The position numbers were made by a program, and so were the translations under genes. DNA of 64,000 nt. Origin: Halichondria panicea (lineage: Eukaryota > Porifera > Demospongiae > Suberitida > Halichondriidae). This document shows positions 12,310 through 25,914 of the stretch, piece by piece (position 1 is the stretch's first letter; every line of letters begins with the position of its first letter). A model generated the notes under the pieces. It saw only the letters and a program-made list of their open reading frames with translations, did not search any database and was not told where the DNA came from. The stretch is from assembly GCF_963675165.1 (NCBI RefSeq), contig NC_087380.1:6022071-6086070 (forward strand). Direction: 5' to 3'.

Positions 12310-14980
12310 ATGTGTGGATGGCTTCTGTTATAAAGGGAAACCTTACTCTCCCCACAGACGCCTGTGGTGTACTAACTTCCTGTATTATCTGTATAACTGA
12401 TCATGATAGTATATCGGATTACATAAACATATTATGAAATGTGCAAACAACAATCAATGTCTTCTGTTCTAAAATCCCCCATTTTCTAACAGGTCATTGC
12501 TTCAATTCATTAATTGCTGGGGTTCACTGCATGCTCACGTCCAGTTTGTCAATGTCGTTAATTTACGTTCACGTAATTGCTATAAAAAAATACCTGTAAA
12601 ATGAGGTGATCCCTCGGGTCTTGTTGATTTATTGTCGTATTTAGTGGTAAACAGACATCATGTATATCTGTGTGTATACCAGCACCAACTAACTAGAATA
12701 CTAATTAACTCGCTATGTTCATGATTGTTATAAAGCCTTAGACAATAGTTACACTTCCCATTTTTCAATCGAATGGTGTGATTTCCTCCGATTTGTATTT
12801 GGGGTAAACTACCCTGTGACATCGTCCCCGTCCGGAAGTACGTTGACATGTGTCACGTCAGCTCCTGTCGCTATAATCATTTGAACTGGTTCCTTTAGAT
12901 TTAGTGTTGTATCATTTGAATTGATATTTGTGCTCATACATGTATTAATCCTCTGAGACCACCTAATGATCTATTTCAGTTTTCAGTTCCATAGGATATT
13001 TAGTAGGAGCAGTGCAGCTCTGTTCAAGGGAGTTTCATACTTCTTAACATTTTCCTCCATTTTCTAAATACCTTAGTTATTACAACTAATCCATTGCATG
13101 TACTTTGAATCAATTGTATATTTAGACGCTCATAAACGGCATGCATGGTGTAACAAAATCTTGACCTTTCAATGAAGACAACCCAGTTGACCATTACATC
13201 ATGTGAAACATGTATGAGCCTCCCGGGGCCTACTTACTGACTGGACACTCGTTGTCTAGTGTTCGGGTGTTTTCTCTAGAAATAGTGACAGACATCAGAA
13301 CGAGGAAACGTGAATATAGTTTAGAGCTTGCGTACTGTTGTTTCTACCGTTTAAATGGGTTTGTCACTCTGGTAGGATTATAGATGTGTTAAGGTGGGCT
13401 AGTATGGCCTATAGCTGTTGTATGTCATAGTTTTAACAGACAGTTAATTCATGTGCGCTTATAAATTTAGCGTATAAAGTAAACATATTCACGGTCGTAC
13501 ATGGTATTCATTGAACCAATGAAATGTGCTCATTGACATTGTCCAGATGCGCATTACAGTAGGTAACTCTGGGTCAAGAAGAGTGGTTTTACATCCCCTT
13601 TGTGCTGGGTCGAGTAAGACATACAAAACTGTGTCTTGTTGGATTGGATATATAGACAGGGCTGTAAAACAGTTATTTGTGTGCTATTGCAATTAGAACC
13701 ATGTTGTAAACAAAAGGATGCCTTCGGCGAATACTGAAGCTAGCTTACCCCATTCTACACCATGAGATGATTTGTAGATTATGTGATTTGTTTACATGGT
13801 TCTTTGTGCATGCTTTTTGTTTCTATGTTTAGACTCATGAATGTATACATGTTTTGAGTATCCATACATAATGTGTGTAATAATGTAATTGAATATCCGT
13901 GCATCCGGCTAGTTTAATCGAGTAATCTGAAGTTATTAATTGTTTATGTACCTGTGTGTTAACAGAATGGATTGTAAAGTGAAACTTCTCACGTTTGTGA
14001 CTATTGATCAAGAATGACATCCAGTACTACAATGTGTACTTATGTTAGCTCTGTACATCGTAAATACAGTTCCCAAGTTAACTTCCTGAAAGGGAATCAC
14101 TCACAGGACAACTAGTGTATAGACACATTCATACTGTCTCCTTTAGCCCTTTTTTGCAGGACTAAAAGTATTCTTGAGCTACTTGACAAAACTACAGAAT
14201 ACACCTGTCGAGTCGCTAACCATTAAACGGATACGGTAAGCTTTGTCAACCAGTTTTTGACGAAGATCTTTCAAAGCATTCCAGTGCTATGTACATGTGT
14301 TTGCACTATATATACTATACAAGAACGTAACAGCTCCCTATGCAAAAGAACGTGTATGCATGTAACATTTATTTATGTTGTCATAATTATGCACTGCAAT
14401 ATAATGGTTACTTCTAGATGCATATGGTCCCCGAAGACTTCGACAAATCTCATGTGCTCAAGATTGTTGGAGAGAGTGAGAAAACAGAATTGAGCCAAGG
14501 TGCTTGGATGTGGACTCTTTCTGTATAAAATCTGGTGTAACGCAGTATTAGCTTATCATTTGCAGCTGTTGGAGATTTTTAACAGAAACTCTATTCACTT
14601 TGCCTGATGTACTTTGTTCAAGACAATAATTGTGTATGTATTATTGCAGTAATTTTGCTCGTAAATATCGTTTATAAAGTCAACATTTTCATATATAAAG
14701 CGGTGAAGTACATGTACATGGAAATAATTAAATAAAGAATGTTCATAGAACACAACGAATAGTACAGAAAAATCTATATAACGACAACATGTAGTTCATT
14801 CGGACTAATAATTATAGTCAATTAAGTGATTTCGATGGCTTAGTCAATTTTAAAACCTAAATTTGTTATCTCACAAAAGTTTGCTACTATTTCATTTTTA
14901 ATTTACCTGTGTGTTTAATTTGTAAAATTTGTATAATTTTCTAATATAGAATGGCGAGGGTCTTTTTTGTTCCTCTTGTA

Positions 14981-16031
14981 CTACTGAAAGTAAGTGTAAG
15001 CGGGAGAATCGATGCCTAGGCGAGTGTTAACCCACTGGCTTGTAGTGATCATGTTCGTTGTCGTCGGGAGGTTTAATTCTTCTGTTAAGCTAGCGGCGTT
15101 GAGGACATCTGTATAGAGGTTTCGTGCAATGTAGGGGTAATGTTTGCACCCGGGGTGTAGTATAATAGAAGGGGTTAGGACCACACGGTTACAGGGGGCG
15201 GAGGAGTTACATTCACAATGCTGCTGCGCCAACTGTGGATGGGAATAAGCAATTTTAAAATCATGTTCTTTTCTTTTCTTCACTTAGTTTAGTGAAGAAA
15301 GCTGTATAATTATTGTTTAGGATTAAATGCACTTTCTATGAGTATTTTTTAGGGTCTAATTTCTCACCACTGTTTTGTAATCGCTAAGCACAGCTGAGAT
15401 GAGATCATCAACTCCTTGCATTTGATCTCGTGGCTCGTCTTGAAGCTGATTGGCTGATTGCGAAGCCAGTCTGGCCAGATCAGTATATCCTTGGAGCGCG
15501 GCCATTGAATTCCAAATGTTGTTGTTGCTGCTATCAATGCCGTATGCTTTTGTGATATCTGGTGTGCTGCACTGGTGCTCTTGATCAATCTGCAACAAGG
15601 AATAGTCTGATTAATTAACTAGCTCTACATGTGGTTGTTATTAATAAATTTAATGTTTATTTTACACCTGGAATAATAGACTTACTATAGCCACTTACAA
15701 AATTTCTGTAGCTTCTTTGCACAATTTTGCTGTAATCATCGAGCAAAAATAATCCTTTAAGCAGATAGCCAGCAGCCACTGCAAACTCGGGACCTTCGCC
15801 AGGTGCACTGCAGTTGAACCCTGAGGCTGAGAGCTGAGATTGAGCGATAGCAGCAGGTTCTTGTGTGGGCGTTGAATTGGTGGGGCTCGTAGTGTTGTAG
15901 CTTTCAGCTATGCTTTCAGTTGTGTTTGTGATCAGCTCTCCTGCACTTTCTGTGTTTGGTAGCGGTGCTGCAATGGCTCCACATAATGCAGACAGCACAA
16001 AAGCAAAGCATATGATAAGGTTGGCATTCAT
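14981..16031 (-). CDS. secreted six-cysteine protein, array copy A (268 aa, three exons)
   Basis: Exons are 16031-15699, 15589-15368 and 15232-14981. The introns are 109 and 135 bp, with GT-AG ends and phase 0. A signal peptide (residues 1 to about 21) is cleaved before or at Ala-Pro-Leu-Pro. Residues 26-60 are rich in Thr, Ser, Asn and Pro, with sequons at Asn36, Asn46 and Asn52; Asn73 and Asn194 are further sequons. Mature cysteines are 74, 118, 191, 193, 199 and 214, which would allow three disulphides. Exon 1's end, exon 2 and the second half of exon 3 look helical. A TATA box lies 103 bp upstream of the start codon. Exons remain open in most copies while surrounding DNA drifts, which supports real coding. 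The family is not recognised. A secreted ligand or defence-type effector is possible, but nothing in the sequence proves either. Confidence 0.85.
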
Positions 16032-16133
16032 GATTGGATTGGGGTTGTTGAAGAACTTTCTGTTTTTTCACTTCTTCACAAGTAGTTTGCAAGATTGTAA
16101 AGTTTTCATGCTCTTCCATGATAAAGAAACTCA

Positions 16134-16141
16134 TATTTATA
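16134..16141 (-). promoter_or_regulatory. TATA box of copy A
   Basis: TATAAATA on the minus strand, 103 bp before the start codon. It is conserved in all six copies. Confidence 0.6.
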
Positions 16142-16763
16142 CAAGTCTAGAGAAACTTTTCCAGTAGAGGTACTAGTGGAAATGAAATGCGGTTCTGCAT
16201 GCATGCTATGGGTTTCTTGGATGTTTGGAAATTGTTTATAGTCTCTATGCTAGAATCATTGATCAGAGCGATACACGGTCTGTCTAATAATTAAGTGGGC
16301 GGGCTCATTTTCCTGCATAATTAATACTGACATCATTATTATTTGAGCATGCGCAGTGAGCTAGCTAGTGATGCCACAATCATTGAGAGCGGAGCATATC
16401 TTCTGTTGATCAGAATCATGTGATTATTGTAAATTCCAAATTATTGTAAATTCCAAAATTTGCCTCCTTTAGCGGCCAGCCGCTCAAGGCTAACGCCCCC
16501 GTGTTGTCCCTGAAATTTGGCTGGCAAGGAAATGTGGCATAGACGATAGTGAGTCCGCATACTATACATAGTAAGACGCTCCATCTCCTCATGTGCTCCT
16601 GGTATTATGAATTGTATGTGGTGCATGCACTCTGTTTATGCATTGTTGGCGTCCTTGTAGTTATGTACATTCATCGTAATCTAGTCAGACGTTATCGTAT
16701 ACATCTACATGTATATAGGTCGTACTTTGGGAGTTCCTCCAGTTCCAACTCTAACACTATACG

Positions 16764-16789
16764 CTAACCCTAACCCTAACCCTATTAGG
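16764..16789. repeat. short interstitial telomere-like tract
   Basis: CTAACCCTAACCCTAACCCTATTAGG is three to four copies of the animal telomere hexamer on the C-rich strand, at a fixed place in the unit. Confidence 0.8.
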
Positions 16790-18423
16790 CCACTGCGATA
16801 TACTAACTGTAGTCCCTAAATGTGCATGTAGCTGTGTGGAGTGTATCCTGTGCCAGCACCTATTATGAGAGGGTCATGGATGACTGCATGTAGCCACACA
16901 CTTTCATATTCCTCCTAAACAGCAACCTATTTGAAACAGATTAATTGGGATTCATTTTCTGTATGTATATAGTATAGACAATGTTTGATAATGGTTTGTG
17001 TGTGCATGTGCTTCAATGTCAATTACTATTGACTCTTTTCCAAGAAACGATTGTTACAAAGGCCTTTCCTTACGTACCTTTTGTCACGGTCAATAGTATC
17101 CTCCTTGTTTAAAGTTGCTTGGGAATTGTTAGATCATGCATGATCAGAGCCCTACATTTTGAATACTTATTTTTCCCAAATGCTCGTCTTTCAATTGTCT
17201 TCCTTACTAACTTCCACCAACCCTTTCTCCACTTAACCCTTTCTAAGTTTTCCCGTTTCAGTATTTAATCTCCTTGTTCCAATTATTATAATAACGTACT
17301 CCTTTTCAATTACGGCTTCCATGCAGTCTTATAAGCATTTCTCTTTGCTCCTTACTTCCTACAGTATGATAATTAAAGTTTCGTTTCTGCATGAGATCCC
17401 CCCTTGAGTACATTGCTTGTCAATATTTCCTGTTTTGGTCGCTAAGCTGTACAAGTGGCAAATGTGTCAGTGTCTTGTATTGCAATGCACGAGTGCAATG
17501 TATTAAATAATGCCATTGGAGTGACATGAGGTCTGCAGGCCCTGAGGGCAATCTGCATTACATTGCTCCAATGCTCTAGTATTTAGTGGTCAGACAACAA
17601 TTCTCATTACGATCTGAGCTCAATGATAGCCAATGTATAGACAAGTTATAAGCATTGTGTCATATCGAGTCTGGTGTAAGTGGTGTTTGATAAATTACGC
17701 TTCTGTGAAGTAGCTACGTAGGTATTATAATAAAGTGTCAATATCAGAAGCCATATACGTCCACCATTAGGAAGCAGCCAAAAAATGAGCAGAATGTTGT
17801 GGTCTATCATTAAGACGCCATAACTTATCGTGCATGCATTTACATGTTTTGCTGCGTGATTATTTTTTTTACGTAAAGCACCGTACGTATTGAGGGTGTT
17901 TATGTTCGTAGAGAACACAGCCAGGACAATTTATTTGAATGCAATGTTGAACCTTCAATCTGTTCGATAATAATTGTATGACTGCATGAAAAACCCTGAC
18001 TGCGATATTTACATTACGTATAGTGGAAGGTATGTGGATTGCAGCACTCATCATCAACAATGTTTTCCTACTACATTCCTGTCGTTCCCCCAGCTGCACT
18101 TGTGTGGATGCGTCCTCGCATGGTGACTATTCCCTGAGGGGGGATCATGTCGTATGATATCAAGTTTCGCACTGTGATGCACTCTGGGTGGAAGTTTGAG
18201 ATCAGATATATCTCAATGTTTTACGTTTATTGTACACTCATATAGTTAGTTGTGTCCATTACCACTTTTAATTAAGGCTATTTTACACCAACGTTTTTCA
18301 AGCATTTTTTAGCCAATGTTAGGATACAGTTACTTTGGTGGGGCACCAAGAGAATACATGTACAGGTTGTAGTTGAGGCACTCACTCTAATTTTTTTATT
18401 ATTATTAATTGCTCAATTATATA

Positions 18424-18583
18424 CAGTGGAACCCCTCTATAACGGACACCTTTGGGAAACAATGTTTTGGCCTTTATACAGATTTGTTGAGAGGTTGTTT
18501 TGTACACAAACAGTTTATTTGGGACTGGGTGCCTGGCCGTTATATAGCAACTGGCCTTTAATTATTCGGAGGTAGTTCCACTG
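18424..18583. mobile_element. pogo/Tigger-like MITE, 160 bp, unit 2
   Basis: Ends are CAGTGGAACCCCTCTATAACGG and ...GGTAGTTCCACTG, flanked by TA. Units 3 and 8 lack it at the matching place (near 24812 and 62962). The TIR start and TA target fit pogo-type elements; there is no transposase. Confidence 0.75.
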
Positions 18584-21500
18584 TAACTCTACCATGCATG
18601 CAGCTAAAGGATGCAATTGCACGAGGACGAAGCTCTATACATACAATGTACAAACAAACTGTTATGCAATGATGGAGACGGATGGGATATAGGGAGGATT
18701 GTTAACGAGGAAGTATTTATTATGGTCATGTGCATGAGGGGAAAGCGACTTTACCTTGTTCGCTTTCTCTTGAAGGGGAAACTATACATTTATCTTTTGA
18801 TATGGACTATGGCTTGGAGAAGCGCATGATATTGAGAAAAACTTAGAGGCTTCAAATTTAATATCAAGGATTCTGTTTGTATACATCTTAATCACTTAAA
18901 CCACCACCCATCAGCTGATTTTGTACAACCATACAAATGAAGGGCATGATTCAGGTGCACACACACACCACAAGGTGCATGCTATTTCGCTGAATAACTT
19001 TACTCCCTGAAAGTAATTAGCGTAAATTGGAAATCCCATATCCTAGCTCATAGTATCACGTACACCACGTGTTTCTGGACCCCCGAAATAGTAGATCAAT
19101 TGCTGTTTTGGCACCTGCTTAGTAGGCATGCTTCATTGCTCATGCTACAACTTTCACCTTGATCCATCATGTGACCTATTCGACCGTGAATATGTGTTGA
19201 TTGCCACTTTTTGTACTAGGGAAAAACCCCAACTTTCATATTGTCTACATGCATGTAATGTGAATCCCCTGAGGTGCCTGGCGTGTGTCTAAAAGGGGAT
19301 TTCCCTTGAGATGAACAGACATGTGTAGTGTTTCGCAAGAGCTCAAAGTGCCCCCTACTAGACTAGTAATAGGGATTCACGACTTAAAAGTATGCTCCAT
19401 GGATGGTCATCTAGCTGTGCACCGGAGCCCATGGAATTAATGAAGTGTGTTGATAATTAATACTTTCGATACACATGCTTAATTAACTCTCTGAAAAAAC
19501 AAACATTAAATAGGGATGTTATATCAAGTTGTTCAATTTTCCTGGTTGCCATTTCAGGGAAGATGAGCCACCCTCTCCAGTACTTGTACTAACTCGGATT
19601 ATTAAGTTACCTACATATCTGGCTTAGTTGTCTGATTGGAGGAATTCCCATTAATTATTTGGAAGCCATTGCTTTTAAGTTTATTCCTAGAGCGCTTCTA
19701 ACAATACATTTAATAAGTTCCTTTTGTTTACATTATTATAGTGCGCGTGTTCAGTGCAAATAGAATCATTATTATGACTTGTTTTGCATGCTGTGTAGTA
19801 TGGATACTACAGTATTGTCTCTTTATGGAACTCTAGGGCTGACTGTATTATGCAACTTGCCGGTGGTCTACTGGGGGAGGGGGATATGCTTACTTATCAT
19901 TGTTCTTCATCAAATGATTTCATACCAGGAAAGATGCAACATCAACGATATTCATTACTTTATTGTAGTAAACAAACAATTTGTGCCGTATGAAGGAAGT
20001 TAGTTAGTTAATGGACCCGCCCCACGGGAGGATGTGATTGTGATTGGTTGGTTTTGCTGTTGGCGTTTCATCACAGCTCTCTGGAACAAGGAAAAGAAGT
20101 ATCGACAGTTTCCTCCCTTTTTGATGCAAACTTTTTGTTTACTTGTTTGTTAAATGCATGGTATGGTAATAGGTATCTTTGCTATCAATACGTAATTACA
20201 TGCTTGAGTGAATCTAGTTAACATTTAATGAGTCAATTGTTATTTTGCCTATATAGTAAGTATATTTAATTCATGAAGTTCTGAATTGTCTGTATGAATT
20301 GGTAAAAAAAAAAGATGAATCTTACAACTATGTACATAAGCTATTTTAATGTTTCATCTTTATTTCGCGTGCTCATGCATGTATATATGCGCGCGCACAA
20401 CTCACATACGTTGCTTAAGATTTCACTCCCAACTCCATTGCAGTATAAAATTATGGTTGCATGCATGGTCACTTTCTGTGGTCACCTCAACAACGTATGG
20501 AGTGTGATGATGTTATTTTGTTGACATCAAATGGCTTCTTCCTATTTAAGCTAATCCAACTACTTAAACATGCCCCCTACTAGACTAGTAATAGGGATTC
20601 ACGACTCAAAAGCATGCCGCATGATCATCTAACTGTGCACCGGAACCCATGGAATTAAGATATGAACTGACGTGTGTACAGTGTATTAGTTAATACTTTC
20701 GATACACATACTTAATTAACTCTCTGAAAAAACAAACATTACATAGGGATGTTATCAATAATTTTCCTGATTGTCATTTCGAAAGATGAGCCACCCCTTC
20801 AGTACCTGTACTGATTATGTGATTTGTTTACGTGGTTCTTTGTGCATGCTTTTTGTTTCTATTTTTAAACTCATGAATGTATACATGTTTTGATGAAGTA
20901 ACAGTATCCATACTTAATGTTTGTAATAAATGTAATTGAATATCTATCCATCCGGCTAGTTTAATTGAGCAATCTGAAGTATTATAATTGTTTACGTATA
21001 ATACCTGTGTGTTAAAATGTTATTATAGAATGTACCGTAAAATGACCATTCCGAGTATAGGTTTTGCACTTGATCATGCATGTCACAACGCACATACCAT
21101 TTTGTTACTATCGACAAGTACAGTATAGACACTAGACACGAACGTGTACTCAACAAATATATTTGCATTTCACAGTATAAGGTACGTGTTATTTGTAGGA
21201 ATAAAACCTTCTCACGTTTGTGACTATATACTTGATCAGAATGACAGTCAGTATTATTTTACTACAATCAATGGTGTACTTATGTTTCAATATTGTAAAT
21301 ACTGTCTCCTTTTAGCCCTTTTTTGCAGGACTAAAAAGAGCTACTTTAGAAAAACTACAGAATCCACCTTACCCCTTACAGTATGTTTTTCATTCCAGGG
21401 AATGGGCAAGTAGTGTGTTTTTGTGAGTGAAAATGCATTAGGTCTAGTTTTAAATCAACTGTTTATGTAGTTGTTTATGTAGTTTATGTAGTTGGTGTCT

Positions 21501-22183
21501 GAGCTGACAATAACATAGCTGTAGTAATTTCTGTAGTAATTTCTGGGCCAGGAAATAGAAATTCTTTTATTTTAAAATTTAACATCAAAATCTTACGTGC
21601 TCAAGATTCTTGGAGAGAGTGAGAAAATATAACTGAGACCAAGGTGCTTGGATGTGGACTCTTTCAGGTATAGGGTATTATTGTAAATCTGGTGTAATGC
21701 AGTAGTTAACAGCCAATTCAGTTTGTTGGAGATTTTTAACAAAAACTCTTTTCACTTTGCCTGATGTACTTTGTTCAAGAGAACTGTGTACGTGTTATTG
21801 CAGTAAGTTTACTCGTAAATGTCATAGAAACATATTGTTTGTTTATAAAGTCAACATTTTCATAAATAAAGCGGTGAAGTACAAGTACATAAAAATAAAT
21901 AAATAAATATAACCAAGTAGTCTAATTATGTTCACAGAACACAACGAATAGTACAGAAAAATCTATACAACGACAATATACATCATTATACTCTTGTCGT
22001 TCATTCAGACTAATATAGTCAAGTGATTTCGATGGCTTGATCATTTTAAAACCTTAAATTTTTTAATCTCACTAAATTTGTTACTATTCAAAAATGGAAT
22101 TTACCTGTGTGTTTAATTCGTCTAAATTTCAACTTTATCTAATAATTATAGAATGGCGAGGGTCTTTTTTTGTTCCTCTTGTA

Positions 22184-23195
22184 CTACTGAAAGTAAGTGT
22201 AAGCGGGGGAATCGATGCCTAGGCGAGTGTTAACCCACTGGATTGTAGTGATCATGTTCGTTGTTGGGAGGTTCAATTCTTCTGTTAAGCTAGCGGCGTT
22301 GAGGACATCTGTATAGAGGTTTCGTGCAACGTAGGGGTAATGTTTGCACCCGGGGCGTAGTATGATAGAGGGGGTTAGGACCACACGGTTACAGGGGGCG
22401 GAGGAGTTACATTCACAATGCTGCTGGGCCAACTGTGGATGGGAACAAGCAATTTTATAATCATTTTAGTTTCTTTTCTTTACTTAGTATAGTAAAGAAA
22501 GCTGTATAATTATTGTTTAGGATTAATGCACTTTCTATGAGTATTTTTTAGGGTATTATTTTTCACCACTGTTTTGTAATCGCTAAGCACAGCTGAGATG
22601 AGATCATCAACTCCTTGCATTTGATCTCGTGGCTCGTCTTGAAGCTGATTGGCTGATTGCGAAGCCAGTCTGGCCAGATCAGCATATCCTTGGAGCGCGG
22701 CCATCGAATTCCAAATGTTGTTGCTGTTGCTATCTGTGATCTCTGGTGTGCTGCACTGGTGTTCTGGATCAATCTGTAACAAGGAAGATGAAGGTTAATT
22801 AACTAGCTCTACATGTGGTTGTTTAATGTTTATTTTAACCTAGACTTACTATAGCCACTTACGAAATTTCTGTAGCTTCTTTGCACAATTTTGCTGTAAT
22901 CATCGAGCAGAAATAATCCTTCAAGCAGATAGCCAGCAGCCACTGCAAACTCGGGACCTTCGCCAGGTGCACTGTAGTTGAACCCTGAGGCTGAGAACTG
23001 AGATTGAGCGATAGCAGCAGGTTCTTGTGTGGGCGTTGAATTGGTGGGGCTCGTAGTGTTGTAGCTTTCAGCTATGCTTTCAGTTGTGTTTGTGATCAGC
23101 TCTCCTGCACTTTCTGTGTTTGGTAGCGGTGCTGCAATGGCTCCACATAATGCAGACAGCACAAAAGCAAAGCATATGATAAGGTTGGCATTCAT
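22184..23195 (-). CDS. secreted protein, array copy B (262 aa), one conserved cysteine lost
   Basis: Exons are 23195-22863, 22773-22567 and 22432-22184, with introns of 89 and 134 bp, phase 0. Signal peptide, sequons and exon ends match copy A. Exon 2 lacks five residues (KAYGI in copy A) without a frame change. At position 74 the conserved cysteine is tyrosine (FNYS), leaving five mature cysteines, so one partner may be unpaired. The near-identical copy F keeps the cysteine, so the change is recent. Codons stay open throughout and both splice pairs are intact, so it may still be expressed. Confidence 0.83.
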
Positions 23196-23297
23196 GATTG
23201 GATTGGGGTTGTTGAAGAACTTTCTGTTTTTTCACTTCTTCACAAGTAATTTGCAAGATTGTAAAGTTTTCATGCTCTTCCATGACAAAGAAACTCT

Positions 23298-23305
23298 TAT
23301 TTATA
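23298..23305 (-). promoter_or_regulatory. TATA box of copy B
   Basis: TATAAATA on the minus strand, 103 bp before the start codon of copy B. Confidence 0.55.
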
Positions 23306-23637
23306 CAGATCTAGAGAAACCTTTCCAGTAGAGCTGCTAGAACCTGGAAATGAAATGCGATTCTTCTATGAGCTAGTATCTATGCTAGAATCGCCACAAA
23401 AACAGGTTTACAGAAGCGATACACGATCTGTCTAATAAGTGGGCGGGCTCATTTGCCTACAATTAATAATGACATCATTATTATTTGAGCATGCGCAGTG
23501 AGCTAGCTAGTGAAGCCCTCCACATCATTGAGAGCAGAGCATATCTTCTCTTAGGAAAATGAATTGTTGATCAGAATCATGTGATTAAATTATTGTGAAT
23601 TTCCCAAAATGTGCCTCCTTTAGCGGCCAGCCACTCG

Positions 23638-23671
23638 ACCCCAATCCAATCATGAATGCCAACCTTATCAT
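23638..23671 (+). other. 34-bp inverted fragment of the array gene start, at the unit 2/3 junction
   Basis: These 34 bases match the coding strand around the start codon of the array gene (last bases of 5' UTR plus the first codons, MNANLII), but on the plus strand. Units 1, 4 and 5 continue differently at this place, into sequence like GGCTAACGCCCCCGTGTTG. The rest of the gene is absent here. Confidence 0.9.
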
Positions 23672-25914
23672 GTATGACTGCATGTAGCCACACACTTTCA
23701 TATTCCTCCTAAACAGCAACCTATTTGAAACAGATTGGGATTCATTTTCTGTATGTATAGTATAGACTATGTTTGATAATACCAAGGCCTTTCCTTACGT
23801 ACCTTTTGTCACGGTCAATAGTATCCTCCTTGTTCAAAGTTGCCTGGGAATTGTTAGATCATGCGTGATCAGAGCCCCACGTGTACATTTTAAATACTTA
23901 TTTTTCCCAAATGCTCGTCTTTCAACTTTCAATTGTTTTCCTTACTAACTTTCACCAACCCTTTCTTCACTTAACCCTTTCTAAGTTTTCCCGTTTCAGT
24001 ATTTAATCTCCTTGTTCCAATTATTATAATAACGTACTGCTTTTCAATTACGGCTCCCACAATCTTAGCATATCCTCTTTGCTCCCTACTTCCTACAGTA
24101 TGATAAATAAAGTTTCATTTCTGCATGAGATCCCCCCTTGAGTACATTGCTTGTCGTTATTTCCTGCTTTGGTCGCTAAGCTGTACAAGTAGCAAATGTG
24201 TCAGTGTCTTGATTAGAATTAGATATTGCAATGCACAGTTGTACAACTTATTGTACATGCATTTTTACATGTTTTGCTGCGTGATTGTAAAGCCCTGTAC
24301 GTATTGAGGGTGTTTATGTTTCGTAGAGAACAGAGCCAATACGATTAATTGAGTGAGCAATGTTGAACCTTCACACAGGCTATTTGATAACAATTGTATG
24401 ACTGCATTAAAACCTCTAACTGTGATATTTACACTTCGTAGTGGAAGGTATGTGGATTGCAACACTCATCATCAACAACGTTTTCCTACTACATTCCTGT
24501 CGTTCCCCCAGCTGTACTTGTGTGGATGCATCCTCACACGTTGACTATTCCTTGAGGGGGAATCATGTCGTATGATATCAAGTTACGCACTGTGATGCAC
24601 TGTGGATGGAAGTTTGAGATCAGACATAGCTCAATGCTTTACGTTTATTGTACACTCGTGTACTTAGTTGTATTATAACACTTTATGGTATTTTACACCA
24701 ACGTTTTTTCAAGCATTTTAGCCAATATTATTAGGATACTTTGGTGCATGGGGCACCAAGAGAATACAGGTTGTAGTTGAGGCATTCGCTAGCAATTAAC
24801 TGCTCAATGATACATAACCCATCAGCTAGCTAAGCATGCAAATAGTTGTAACTGCACGAGGACCTAAACAATGAAGCTCTACAATGTATAACAAACTGTT
24901 ATGCAATGACGGATACGGATGGGATAGGGGAGGATTGTTAACGAGGAAGTATAATTATGGTCATGTGCATGAGGGGAAAACGACTTTACCTTGCTCGCTG
25001 TTATATTTCTCTTGAAGGGGATCGGAGATTTCCCTTGAGATGAACACATGCACATGTGTAGTGTTTCACAAGAGCTCAGAGTGCCCCCTACTAGACTAGT
25101 AATAGGGATTCACGACTAAAAAGTATGCATGATCATCTAACTGTGCACCGGAACCCATGGAATTAAGATATGAATTGACGTGTGTACAGTGTATTAGTTA
25201 TTGATAATTAATACTTTCGATACACATACTTAATTAACTCTCTGAAAAAACAAACATTACATAGGGATGTTATCAATAAAGTTGTTTAATTTTCCTGATT
25301 GTCATTTCGAAAGATGAGCCACCCCTCCAGTACCTGTACTGATTATGTGATTTGTTTACGTGGTTCTTTGTGCATGCTTTTTGTTTCTATTTAGACTCAT
25401 GAATGTATACATGTTTTGATGAAGTAACAGTATCCCATACTTAATGTTTGTAATAAATGTAATTGAATCTATCCATCCGGCTAGTTTAATTGAGCAATCT
25501 GAAGTATTATAAATGTTTACGTACCTGTGTGTTAAAATGTTATTATAGAATGGAGCGTAAAGTGACCATTCCGAGTATAGGTTTTGCACTTGATCATGCA
25601 TGTCACAATGCACATACCATTCTGTTACTATCGACAAGTACAGTAGACACTAGACACGAACGTGTACTCAACAGGTATATCAGTATAAGGTACGTGTTAT
25701 TTTAGGAATAAAACCTTCTCACGTTTGTGATTATATACTTGATCAGAATGACAGTCAGTATTATTTTACTACAATCAATGGTGTACTTATGTTTCAATAT
25801 TGTAAATACTGTCTCCTTTTAGCCCACAGAATCTTACCTTGCACCTTACAGTATGTTTTTCATTCCAGGGAATGGGCGAGTAGTGTGTTTTTGTGAGTGA
25901 AAATGCATTAGGTC

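Larger units (their letters stand above)
6600..16530. repeat. array unit 1 (carries gene copy A)
   Basis: Landmarks shared with later units appear in the same order: GTGTCTCCGTACG near 6615, GGCATAGACGATAG near 7530, TCCAAGAAACGATTG near 8115, GGAGACGGATG near 9017, CCCCCTACTAGACTAG near 9681, CATCCGGCTAG near 13900, then the gene and its promoter. This unit is unusual in having an internal 1.3-kb tandem duplication and two tiny palindromic insertions. It lacks the pogo-like MITE because of a deletion near 9008. No other coding region in it is convincing. Confidence 0.8.
16531..23640. repeat. array unit 2 (carries gene copy B)
   Basis: The unit starts at GGCATAGACGATAG and keeps the common landmark order. 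Just after 20565 it jumps back to the CCCCCTACTAGACTAG block, then at about 20816 jumps forward to the block matching unit 1 near 13780, so most of the middle of the unit is missing. From about 17600 on it matches unit 7 closely at an offset of about 38.13-38.17 kb. Confidence 0.8.

Noticed and set aside
16031-16134. Upstream ATG frame in the 5' leader of the array genes
   Set aside because: The upstream ATG is less than 25 bp from the TATA box, so it probably lies before the transcription start.
17646-17918. 90-codon minus-strand open frame repeated in units 2, 4 and 5 and shortened in unit 7
   Set aside because: Its similarity follows from recent unit duplication, the DNA around it is equally similar, it lacks splice or start context, and unit 7 breaks it.
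25550-25705. Plus-strand frame MERKVTIPSIG... after TTATTATAG
   Set aside because: Units 2 and 7 have an in-frame stop and units 1, 4 and 5 lack most of it, so it is not conserved as coding.
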